NCBI GenBank assembly: GCA_037447655.1
Contig: JBBHKE010002377.1
Coordinates: 1-64,000, forward strand
Direction: 5' to 3'
Source of the DNA: Zygnema cylindricum
Taxonomy: Eukaryota; Streptophyta; Zygnematophyceae; Zygnematales; Zygnemataceae
DNA length: 64,000 bases
Both the position numbers and the translations under genes were made by a program. The notes beneath the pieces are model-generated. The model did not search any database. It worked only from the letters and a program-made list of their open reading frames with translations, and was not told where the DNA came from. This document shows, piece after piece, positions 24,054 to 34,370 of this stretch (its first letter is position 1; each line of letters opens with the position of its first letter).

Positions 24054-26189
24054 CAGCTCTAAATAGATTCGATACGGTATAATTGTACGGCATATGACCG
24101 TACTATTTCACTTTTCAAGAATAAAACAATAAAGTGACGATACAGTTCAGAATACTCCGAATCTGGAGTTTTTGATCCATTGCCCAAAATGCGTCTACAT
24201 GCAGAAGTCTTTACGACCGTACAGCCACTAAAAAGTGTGGACTATGAAACGGTCTTACCCGAAAAGGTCCCCTTTCATGTTTCGGCAACTTCCTAGCAAC
24301 TGCCCAGACCTGTCGGCGATTTGCCGATCTCTACAGGGACGACCTAACAACGTTGCGATTGGCTAAGAAGAAGAGACAAAATTTGTACACTGGATTGTCA
24401 TTTCGTTTTTCACTTTTTCTTTTTTTCGCTGATTTTATTCTGATTTTGTATCTTCTTCAACACGTGTTACTCGTTCTGTTTTGACCCTTTCGCATTTGAT
24501 GAGTTCTGATCATTTTATTTGTTTTCTTAAGAATGTGTGGAGGAAAATCTTTAAGATTTACACACTAAATAGCTTAGTACGATTACATGTATAGCAGTTG
24601 GGCGACAGCGTTTTTACCGTTTGAACGCTGATAGTTAAAACCACCAGTTAAAACGGCGTCTCTAAAACCCTAAAAAACATAATTCCTGGAGTTTATACTA
24701 CTCACAAGTCCCTATGACTCTATGACCAAGTGTACTTAAAGTACAGGCGTACATGTTATTGAGGTTACAAATTTATGAAAATGTACGGACGTACATGTGC
24801 AAAGTACATCATACAAATATACAATACATGGAAGTACATTTATTATAATCCTTTTTTGTTTGTACAAAAAGATAAATGTTTTATACATTTAAAAAAAAAA
24901 AACTCCGATGCAAATTCTAACATGGGCATGCATTCAAAAAGTGCGAGCTTACGAATCAAAGCACTAATATTTTAACTTTTTTTGATAAACTTTGGTAGAT
25001 AAATAATTATAACAACAAAAAAACGGACCTTTTGCCATTTAGTCGGATACACTTTTTAATTACCTGACTACCGGTTCTAAACAACTAAAAAATAAGAAAG
25101 AGAAGAACTAAGTTTAACCTTGAAAACGTCTTGAACGGAAGTTTAAACGTTCATACTTGTATTTAAACATTTTATGATTTGGGGAAAATCCGTTTAAACA
25201 TAGCACTGTTTACATAGTCGAAAGTACAGTAATGCATTTTGTACGACACAGTTGGCAGCCGGTTTTTGTAATGTTCTTTACATTCTAATATTCTATGCAG
25301 ATTACGAAATGTGGACGAACTCTTCGGGCTTTCGCTGGCTTACAAAATTTGTTCGAACTTTAATTAAAAATGAATGTCAAAATAGTAATTGTTTAACGTG
25401 CTTAGCAAAAGGACGAAACCCTAGTAGCGAGAAATTTTCGCCATATTCCACGGATGAGCGGGATTGGCCGAATAATGTTCCGGATTACGCGTGAAACTGG
25501 CCGTTCAATGTGAAATCATGAATTGTCAACAAACACATGAAGCCGAACTGTTCACACATGTAGCCAAATTGTACATAAAATGTACAAAGTGGATCTGTAC
25601 GTATACTGCATTACCGTACGATCGTATTTTTGCTCTATGATTTTATGCCGATCTCTCCGCACGTGACGGATGGGACAGCACAAAGTACAGTTCTAGAAAT
25701 ATCAGAAACGCTTTACGACTTTTTGGAGCTTTGTGGATGGCCCCGCGGCTGTCAGCCAATACGAATGGTTTTCCTTAATGACGTCATGTACATTTTCTGC
25801 CACGTGGAGTGAAAAAGGCAAAGAGCCATGCACGATACTTTTCTAACGGCCGAGTGACGGCCTGGAACCTGATTGGCTAAGTTGCATCCAATGAATGGGA
25901 CTTTCGTTAACACAAAACAAATGAATCACAAAAACGCTAAAAACCGACGACGTGACTCAAAAGATTCCTTTTTACATACGACAAAATTTATAAATCATGC
26001 GGGGGAAATCCGGAAATGTCTTTTTAGATATTACGCCAAACAAGCGCAAGATTACAACGTCGATTTTCCAGTTGCCGTACGAAAAGCACGTTGTTAAAAT
26101 ATCATTGCGGAAAAAAAATTGTCGCACGGTCGGATCGCACGCTTCACGCCACGAGCTGGTTGGAGTTTCGTGCGAATAAAAAACGACCT

Positions 26190-26660
26190 ATTGTAGGAAT
26201 TAACACCTAATACGATTTTCTGCGATTCCTTGCGATATTTCAAAAGGCTTGTGAGCAAATGCGACTATTTACAAGTGTGCCATGCGACTACTTAACGACA
26301 AAAATACCAATGAGCCAATGAGACTATTACAGGGGATCTCAGTTTCCGGATCCGTATCTTTTTGTCGCCCAGCGCCTCCTGCGACGTCGTACTAAAGTCC
26401 GTGCGACTCCGTTTAGATATCGCCCGCCCGCCCGACGACCAGAATTACCACCCGTGCGACCTTTATCACACGTGCGAAAGCTAAACGACGAAACTATGCG
26501 ACGATATCTACGACGTGGCGGTGAATCCCACGGCGGTTGCCACCGTGGCAAATCCACGACTCCTTTTTGTCTCTTCCGCGACACTTTTGTCCCTTTCGGC
26601 ACTTTTTCTGACGGCCGGCAGCATTCTGACTGCCGGCTTCTCTGCAGTTTTCAGTCGGCC
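26190..26660 (+). promoter_or_regulatory. TGCGAC-rich upstream region, copy 1
   Basis: Within about 350 bp the word TGCGA(C/T) recurs many times (for example TTGCGATATT, AATGCGACTA, CTGCGACGTC, GTGCGACTCC, GTGCGACCTT, ATGCGACGAT). It is followed by CG-rich sequence and then the GA-rich leader of exon 1. The same cluster stands in copy 2 at about 33440-33730. The position upstream of a first exon suggests a regulatory role, but this is inference; it could equally be old repeat sequence. Confidence 0.35.
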
Positions 26661-26937
26661 GTCTAAAAATTGAACAAATATTCCATTAGGGTTCAGAGAA
26701 TTCCATTGTCAGCCGCATCCTCCAATAGAAACCGCCGAAATATTTTGTACGGATTGTACGATATTGTACTGCACACAAACCTTTTCGTTTGGTCATTCCG
26801 TACGATCTTGATTCCCTTTCCGGCCAGTCCTCCCCATTCGCCTCGATCACTTTCCTTCCTCTAGAGGTGGACCTTTGTTTCTCCCTCTCTCTCCCTCCCC
26901 CCCCTTCCGTCCAAATTCTCCACTCTAAAATTGTAGC

Positions 26938-27033
26938 TGGGAGAGAGACAGAGACAGAAAGGCAAGGGGGAAAGGGAGAGGGAGAGAGAGAGAGGGAGAG
27001 AGAGAGAGAGAGCGAGAGAGCGAGAAATAGAGA

Positions 27034-27066
<33 letters not shown>
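26938..27066 (+). promoter_or_regulatory. GAGA-rich 5' leader, copy 1
   Basis: A near-pure (GA)n tract runs directly up to the ATG of exon 1. In plants such GAGA tracts near starts are bound by BBR/BPC-type factors (established for that family); its role here is inferred from position. In copy 2 the tract is longer, so its length differs between duplicates. Confidence 0.5.
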
Positions 27067-27071
<5 letters not shown>

Positions 27072-27749
27072 TCCCCGCGACAGCGGGCTGGCGAGCAAAC
27101 GGGAACTGGACGATCCCTGGCTTCCTTCTGCTGACGTCAGCATGTCATACAATGACGTCAGCCTCCCGGCAGACATACTTCTCTCTCCGTACTCCCCTCC
27201 ATACTCCCCCCCCTGCCACGTGTCACCCTCTCACTCACGCTCAGAAGAACCCACTTCCAAACTTCCCTCTCCCCCCTCCCTCCTCCTCCCTTCCCAACTC
27301 GCCTCCCTCTCCCTCTCCCCCCACTCCTACCCCCCCTCTTTCCCTCCCCCCTCCCTACACCAGTCCTTGCAATCCCTCCACCCCTCCCTCCACCCCTCCC
27401 TCCAATCCGTACAATCCGTACCACCCTCTGTACCCTGCTCAGATTCTAACCACACGTCCGTACATTCCCCTCCTCCCTCCGTACACTCCTCCGTACACCC
27501 GGCCTCCCAGTTATCCGTACAGTCCATGGCGGCGGAGCTGAGTCGGCTCCGTACGGAAGTCCGTACAACCAGAATAGGACAAACGATGCAGGCCCTGGAA
27601 ATCGGGAGGCTGAGAAGGGCGCTAGAATCCGTACAGACTGTACGGACAGAGCAGGCGAGGGAAATAGCGTATCTGAGGGGGGAGGTGGTGAGGAGAGGGA
27701 GGGAGAGGGAGGGGGAGAGGGAGAGAGACGGGGAGGTCGGAAGGCTCAG
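27067..27749 (+). pseudogene. duplicated first exon of the CCCH-like protein gene
   Basis: This is an intact 227-codon exon nearly identical to 34366-35051. It starts MPPRDSGLASKRELDD. A Ser/Pro/Leu/His-rich region (about residues 40-150) follows, then a Leu/Arg/Glu-rich segment (about 155-227) with coiled-coil spacing that starts MAAELSRLRTE. It ends CTCAG/GTAAGAG, a good donor, in phase 2. The cognate second and third exons lie only beyond copy 2 (37276 and 38678). This copy is therefore probably a truncated gene duplicate. It could still be transcribed, because the upstream region was duplicated too. The next plausible acceptor downstream is the LarB-like exon at 28672, which also needs phase 2. 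Confidence 0.6.
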
Positions 27750-28460
27750 GTAAGAGGATGAGAGAGAAGGGGGAGGGGGGGGGGGAGGGAGAGGGAGAGG
27801 GAGAGGAGAGAGAGAGGGAGAGGAGAGGGGAGGGGGAGGGGGAGGGAGAGGGAGAGGAGAGGAGAGGGCACTGCCACCAGGTGGGGAATGCTGGAAAGCT
27901 CGGGTAGAATAGAGGGAGAGAGAAGGGAGAGGAGAGTGAGGGTAGGGGTGAGGGGAAGGGAGAGAGGCAAGGAAGTTGGAGTGGAGGGGGGAGGAATGGG
28001 AAGGGTGAGGGAGGAGGTTTGAAAATGACTGAAATGGGTGAAGGATGAGGGAGGAGAGGAGAGGAGAGGAAAGCAGGAGGGAAAGGGAGGGAAAGAGAGG
28101 ACTTGGGGAGGAGTGGGAGGGAGAAGGAAAAAGGGGGAAATTGGGGCAAAGAAGGGGAGAGAGAGAGGCAGAGGATGGGTGGTGGATGCAGGGAGGTGGG
28201 GAGAGATTCGAGACAATTTTTGCGAGGGGGGAGTGGGAGAGAATGGGAGGGAGAGAGGGAGGGAGAGAGGGATCCTGTTTTGGATTAGAAACCATGGATT
28301 GTTTTGGATGATAAATTTTCGGTAAAAGTGTCTGCGTTTTTTTTTTTTGGGTTTGTTTTTAAAAATGAAAATGCTTAGGTAAAATGTTTGAATGAAAAAA
28401 AAAATTGGTGGACGTTGAAATGTTTTGGACATTTCTCTTTAGAAAGCTCAAAAACCTTTT

Positions 28461-28510
28461 TTTTTTTTTTTTGGGTTAAATGTGGTTGGGGGTACGGGAC
28501 GGTTTTTTAT

Positions 28511-28553
<43 letters not shown>

Positions 28554-28671
28554 GCAGTTTGTAGTATGGTGCTGTTTTGTATTTTTTTATTTTACGTTTT
28601 CTTTTTAGATGTAATATCGCGTTCGTAGCTGCTACTAATGTTTTTTTTTTGTTTGTTTGTTTTTAATGCAG
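28461..28671 (+). other. intron-like T-rich spacer before the LarB-like exon
   Basis: Unique sequence between the duplicated copies holds long T-runs (about 28511-28548 and near 28641) and ends TTTTTAATGCAG, a strong 3' splice site. A branch-point-like GCTACTAATG lies about 30 nt before the acceptor. This supports the exon that follows. Confidence 0.6.
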
Positions 28672-28816
28672 TATTGGGTACGGAGCTGCTTTTGAAGGGA
28701 TTTCTCCTCTTTTGGGAGCCTTAAATTCCTGTTCTCCGGGGGTAGTGGTCGTAAATATTGATAATGGATTCGGGGCAGCCATGGCTGCCGCTCGAATTCT
28801 TAAACTAAAAAAATAA
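28672..28816 (+). CDS. terminal exon of a LarB/PurE-related (NCAIR mutase-like) protein
   Basis: After the acceptor TTAATGCAG, one base completes a split codon and 47 codons follow to TAA at 28814-28816, which overlaps AATAAA. The peptide begins [20 protein letters not shown] and continues to [20 protein letters not shown]. The pattern GYGA-x-F-x-G-x3[22 protein letters not shown] is, to my knowledge of the family, the C-terminal signature of LarB/CpmA proteins. Bacterial LarB carboxylates nicotinic acid adenine dinucleotide for nickel-pincer cofactor synthesis and is related to PurE. Upstream exons were not found on the plus strand in this window. They may lie farther upstream, with the duplicated copy sitting in the last intron, or this may be an orphan exon. 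Confidence 0.7.
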
Positions 28817-29399
28817 AATTGAAATTCTTACAAAGTTTTCATATTTTTGCTAAGTCTCATTCTGTTTTGGGTGTCTCCAAGTTTTTAAAAATGTCCCGTT
28901 GCTTTGATTAAGTCCCAAGTTTTTAAAGTGGCCAATTTTTTTTAGGCGCTTATGTTTTTTCTTTTTCAAGGTTAGATTGGTTACTAATATTTTGCTAATT
29001 TTTGGGAAGTGATATTGTTCTATTGGGAAGTGCAAATATATGTTGTAAAATTATATTTGTTTTCTTCTTTAAGCCCATTTGTTTAAGTGGATTTGTTTTA
29101 ATTGTCATTTACCTGAAGGCTACTTTGACTCCTATTAAGGTAGCTGACTTGTTATTACCTTTTTATTTTTGCTCCATATGTTGATAAATCTTATACTAGA
29201 CTCATGCTATATTTTGGTGTTGTAGAATTTACTGTGTTGGGCGTCACATCACAGTAGAATGTACTATATCGGCCGTCATTGTGTTTGCTTAGCTTAAACA
29301 TGATTTCAAATGGCCTGTCAAGCCCGTACATGTGGGATACAAATTTGAAGCCCGTACATGTGGGATACAAATCTCTACGCCTAGTGTAATGCACTTTTG
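28817..29399. other. unique spacer between duplicated copies
   Basis: AT-rich sequence follows the LarB-like stop, with no gene seen. A 28-bp direct repeat (29320-29347 and 29348-29375, containing GCCCGTACATGTGGGATAC) lies just before copy 2 begins. Confidence 0.6.
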
Positions 29400-30663
29400 A
29401 TAAAACGTTATTACAATCACGCCTTTGGGTATAAAGCCGTGACCTTTACATACCATCCCTATTTTGTCCGTTTTTCGTTTTCCTCAAAAACTTTGCGCCC
29501 TACCGATAAATTAATAAAGAAAGCGAAAAAAAATGAAAGTACAATTCGCGTCAGCTTAAAACTTAGAATTTACAACGTGTTCTCGTCTTGTGTTTTTCGA
29601 CCCACGACCTCGTCATTTTCAAACTTTACCTTAAAACATATTGGAAATGTGTTTTGAAGCAAATTATCACCGCTCCACAAATAGGAAAACAACTTCTCAC
29701 TTTCCAAACGATTTCATAATTTTTTGACGAGGAGAAGTACACAATTCTTTTTTGTTTTGTCTGTTTGCATCCAGTATATTTTTTTTTTGCGAGGGTCTCA
29801 AGAATTCAATTCCATTTCACGGCAACCGGACAGGATAGGCAAAGGCAAAGGTATCTTCTTCAACCACGGACAACACAAGGCCGGAAGGCTGTACGTCTAC
29901 AATGTCACACAAAGACATGCGACGTCACAAGCAGTTTCAAAAAATACGCTGCGACAACACAAATTGTAGACGTTGACAACCTTCACAGACATTGTCGACG
30001 TACATAATCATCACAAACTTAAGTAACGATTTCTTTTTTCCACATCGGGACACTTGAAAAACGCGTATGGAGAATCTTTACTATAATACAGAGTAACTTC
30101 GCTAAGTTACGATTACATGGGGAAACACCCTCATTCTTATTTGTATTTTGTATGGTCGGTATTTAGCGTTGTTGTTTGGTTCTTAATTAGGACGTAGCTT
30201 TTCATGACAATAAGTGTCAATTTATGGGATGTTTTTGAGAGACGCTCGTTTGCACGTGCCGAATGCTCTTTTGTATTTGCTTAGTGCCATGTAGGCTGAG
30301 TAGTGAATGCATCTTGTAGGAGTAAGAGACAGAAGGAGATAGAAAATATTTCGTAAAATCCTTCGCTGAACGTATGCCAATACCCACTCTGATGATGGTG
30401 ATGTGAGTGTGGTGTATCTTTGCTGTGCTCTATGTAATTTTGATTTACGATCCTTTCATGAAACACGTCTTTATTGCAAAAATTGTGATGGTAAAACCAT
30501 GTGTACAATAGGGTAAAACTGAAAAAAAAAACTACAATATGGGTATGAAATGAAGGAACCTTGAATTTTTATTTTAAATCTTTGGCCGTAATTTGGTTAG
30601 AGGTTGGATGAGAAAAGAAAAAAAGTAAAAATAGGGAAGCCATGCCGAAAATATATAGAATTA

Positions 30664-30975
30664 GGGTGGCGTTCCATCACACGAAAAGTGGGGTAGTTCA
30701 CAAAAATCGGTGCCTATCCGTACCAGGCCGTACTGCTTCTTTTATTTTTATGCGCGAAGAACATTACAAAAAATCTTGCTTCATCACCATTTACAGAAAC
30801 TTTCGAAGCGAATGCTTCGCGAAAAAATATCCAACGGTCATTGTTACCTCCCAGACCTTCGGAGAATATGGCAAATGCTGTTCGCGCATAAAAACAAAAT
30901 AAGCGGTACGCCCTGGTACGGATAGGCGCCGATTTCTGTAAACTACCCCACTTTTCGTCCGATGGAACGCCACCC
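30664..30975. mobile_element. foldback MITE, copy 2
   Basis: The ends GGGTGGCGTTCCATCACACG and GATGGAACGCCACCC are inverted repeats of about 60-70 bp, flanked by TA (30662-30663 and 30976-30977). At 312 bp it has no protein-coding capacity. The element is absent from the older inverted arm at about 18840-19085, so it inserted after that arm separated or was lost there. Confidence 0.8.
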
Positions 30976-33900
30976 TAATTTAAAGCGAACATGTGCTCTC
31001 ACTGCGGAGCTCACTTCAAGGCAGAAAGTGACTGTGCGCAGCACTTTTATTTACATGTGGTTGCCGCAGTTATGTTACCGTAAACCTTGGTCGGCCGTCT
31101 GAATTGTTGATTTTATTATGACGGTCGACGTTCGCAAGCGCGGGCAAAATTTTAACCGGTTGTAACAATATTTTGAAAGTCAAGACTGTTCAACTAATTG
31201 ACCGTCAAATTTAACTCAAACGTTAATTTAATTGTACCAATGTGTACTTAAAACGTACAATCTTTGACAAAGTGACGTAAGTGACTGTGCGCAACCAAAA
31301 TAGTCACTGCTATGATCAATTCCCTTAATTATATCTTCAGCTCTAAATAGATTCGATACGGTACAACTGTACGGCATATAACCGTACTATTTCACTTTTC
31401 AGGAAGAAAACAATTAAGTGACGATACAATGCAGTGCACTCCGAATCTGGACTTTTTGATGCACGATGCCCAAATGTGTCTACATGCAGAAGTCTTTATG
31501 ACCGTACATCCACCTAAAAGTGTGGACTATGAAACGGTCTTACCCGAAAAGGTCCCCTTTCATGTTTCGGCAACTTCCTAGCAACTGCCCAGACCTGTCG
31601 GCGATTTGCCGATCTCTACAGGGACGACCTAACAACGTTGCGATTGGCTAAGAAGAAGAGACAAAATTTGTACACTGGATTGTCATTTCGTTTTTCACTT
31701 TTTCTTTTTTTCGCTGATTTTATTCTGATTTTGTATCTTCTTCAACACGTGTTACTCGTTCTGTTTTGACCCTTTCGCATTTGATGAGTTCTGATCATTT
31801 TATTTGTTTTCTTAAGAATGTGTGGAGGAAAATCTTTAAGATTTACACACTAAATAGCTTAGTACGATTACATGTATAGCAGTTGGGCGACAGCGTTTTT
31901 ACCGTTTGAACGCTGATAGTTAAAACCACCAGTTAAAACGGCGTCTCTAAAACCCTAAAAAACATAATTCCTGGAGTTTATACTACTCACAAGTCCCTAT
32001 GACTCTATGACCAAGTGTACTTAAAGTACAGGCGTACATGTTATTGAGGTTACAAATTTATGAAAATGTACGGACGTACATGTGCAAAGTACATCATACA
32101 AATATACAATACATGGAAGTACATTTATTATAATCCTTTTTTGTTTGTACAAAAAGATAAATGTTTTATACATTTAAAAAAAAAAAACTCCGATGCAAAT
32201 TCTAACATGGGCATGCATTCAAAAAGTGCGAGCTTACGAATCAAAGCACTAATATTTTAACTTTTTTTGATAAACTTTGGTAGATAAATAATTATAACAA
32301 CAAAAAAACGGACCTTTTGCCATTTAGTCGGATACACTTTTTAATTACCTGACTACCGGTTCTAAACAACTAAAAAATAAGAAAGAGAAGAACTAAGTTT
32401 AACCTTGAAAACGTCTTGAACGGAAGTTTAAACGTTCATACTTGTATTTAAACATTTTATGATTTGGGGAAAATCCGTTTAAACATAGCACTGTTTACAT
32501 AGTCGAAAGTACAGTAATGCATTTTGTACGACACAGTTGGCAGCCGGTTTTTGTAATGTTCTTTACATTCTAATATTCTATGCAGATTACGAAATGTGGA
32601 CGAACTCTTCGGGCTTTCGCTCGCTTACAAAATTTGTTCGAACTTTAATTAAAAATACAATGTCAAAATAGTAATTGCTCAACGTGCTTAGCAAAAGGAC
32701 GAAACCCTAGTCGCGAGAGTTTTTTGCCATATTCCACGGATGAGCGGGATTGGCCGAATAATCTTCCGGATTACGCGCGAATGTCAACAAACACATGAAG
32801 CCGAACTGTTCAGACATGTAACCTAACCAACAGAATCTGTACGTATACTGCCGGTGCCGTACGATCATATTTTTGCTCTATGATTTTATGCCGATCTCTC
32901 CGCACGTGATAGATGGGACAGCACAAAGTACCAGTTCTAGAAATATCAGAAACGCTTTACGACTTTTTGGAGCTTTGTGGATGGCCCCGCGGCTGTCAGC
33001 CAATACGAATGGTTTCCCTTAATGACGTCATGGACATTTTCTGCCACGTGGAGTAAAAAAGGCAAAGGAGCCATGCACGATACTTTTCTAACGGCCGAGT
33101 GATGGCCTGGAATCTGATTGGCTAAGTCGCATCCAATGAATGGGACTTCGTTAATACAAAACAAATGAATTACAAAAACGCTAAAAATCGACGACGTGAC
33201 TCGAAAGATTCCTTTTTACATACGACAAAATCAATAAATCATGCGGGGGAAATCCGGAAATGTCTTTTTAGATATTACGCCAAACAAGCGCAAGATTACA
33301 ACGTCGATTTTCCAGCTGCCGTACGAAAAGCACGCTGTTAAAATATCATTGCGAGAAAGATTTTTGTCGCAGGGTCCGGTCGCACGCTTCACGCCACGAG
33401 CTGGTTGGAGTTCCGTGCGACTAAAAACGACCTATTGTAGGAACTACAGTAGCACCTAATACGATTTTCTGCGATTCCTTGCGATATTTCAAAAGACTTG
33501 TGAGCAAATGCGACTATTTAGTATTTAAAGACAAAAATACCAATGAGCCTATTACAGGGGATCTCAGTTTCCAGATCCGTATCTTATTGTCGCCCAGCGC
33601 CTCCTGCGACGTCTTACTAAAATCCGTGCGACTCTGTTTAGGTGTCGCCTGCCCGCCCGACGACCAGAAATACCACCCGTGCGACCTGTACGACACGTGC
33701 GAAAGCGAAACTACGAAACTATGCGTCGATATCTACGACGTGGCGGTGATTCCCACGGCGGTTGCCACCGTGGCAAATACACGACTCCTTTTTGTCTCTT
33801 CCGCGACACTTTTGTCCCTTTCGGCACTTTTCCTGCCGGCCGGCGGCATTCTGACTGCCGGCTTCTCTGCACTTTTCAGACGGCCGTCTAGAAAATGGAC

Positions 33901-34164
33901 AAATATTCCAGCAGGGTTCAGAGAATTCCTTTGTCAGCCGCATCCTCCAATAGAAACCGCCGAAGTATTTTGTACGGACTGTACGATTTTGTACTGCACA
34001 CAACCTTTTCGCTTGGTCATTCCGTACGATCTTGATTCCCTTTCCGGCCAGTCCTCCCCATTCTTCTCGATCACTTTCCTACCTCGAGAGCTGGTCTCTT
34101 TTTCCTCTCCCTCCCTATCCCTCCCCCCCCCTTTCGTCCAAATTCTCCACTCTAAAATTGTAGC

Positions 34165-34311
34165 TGCGAGAGAGACAGAGAGACAGAAAGGCAAGAGGGA
34201 AAGGGAGAGGGAGAGAGAGAGAGAGGGAAATAGAGAGAGGTAGCGAGAGAGAGATATAGAGAGAGAGAGAGAGAGGGAGAGATTGAGAGAGGGAGAAAAA
34301 GAGAGAGAGAG

Positions 34312-34365
<54 letters not shown>
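34165..34365 (+). promoter_or_regulatory. GAGA-rich 5' leader of the CCCH-like gene
   Basis: About 200 bp of GA repeats reach the start codon at 34366. The upstream interval resembles copy 1 and carries the same TGCGAC cluster (about 33440-33730). The tract is longer than in copy 1 (about 200 versus 130 bp). Role inferred from position only. Confidence 0.5.

Positions 34366-34370
<5 letters not shown>

Larger units (their letters stand above)
22108..28460 (+). repeat. 6.35-kb segmental duplication, copy 1
   Basis: This copy is co-linear with 29400-35726. It starts at AAAACGCTATTACAATCACG and ends in the T-run after CTCTTTAGAAAGCTCAAAAA. It contains the right arm of the inverted repeat, a foldback MITE, about 3 kb of anonymous sequence, then a promoter-like region, GA tract, exon 1 of a gene and the start of its intron. 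Parts are almost identical between copies (for example 24241-25340) while others differ by many substitutions and indels. Confidence 0.9.

Noticed and set aside
26789-27541. Plus-strand frame overlapping exon 1 in another frame
   Set aside because: It encodes an RERERE run from the GA tract and a Pro/Tyr-rich string. Exon 1 in the other frame has the correct donor phase to exons 2 and 3.
27327-28295. Long minus-strand Pro/Ser/Leu frame (and its copy-2 twin at 34626-35486)
   Set aside because: It is the antisense of exon 1 and of purine-rich intron sequence. The sense exon has splice signals and a coiled coil; the antisense has only low complexity.
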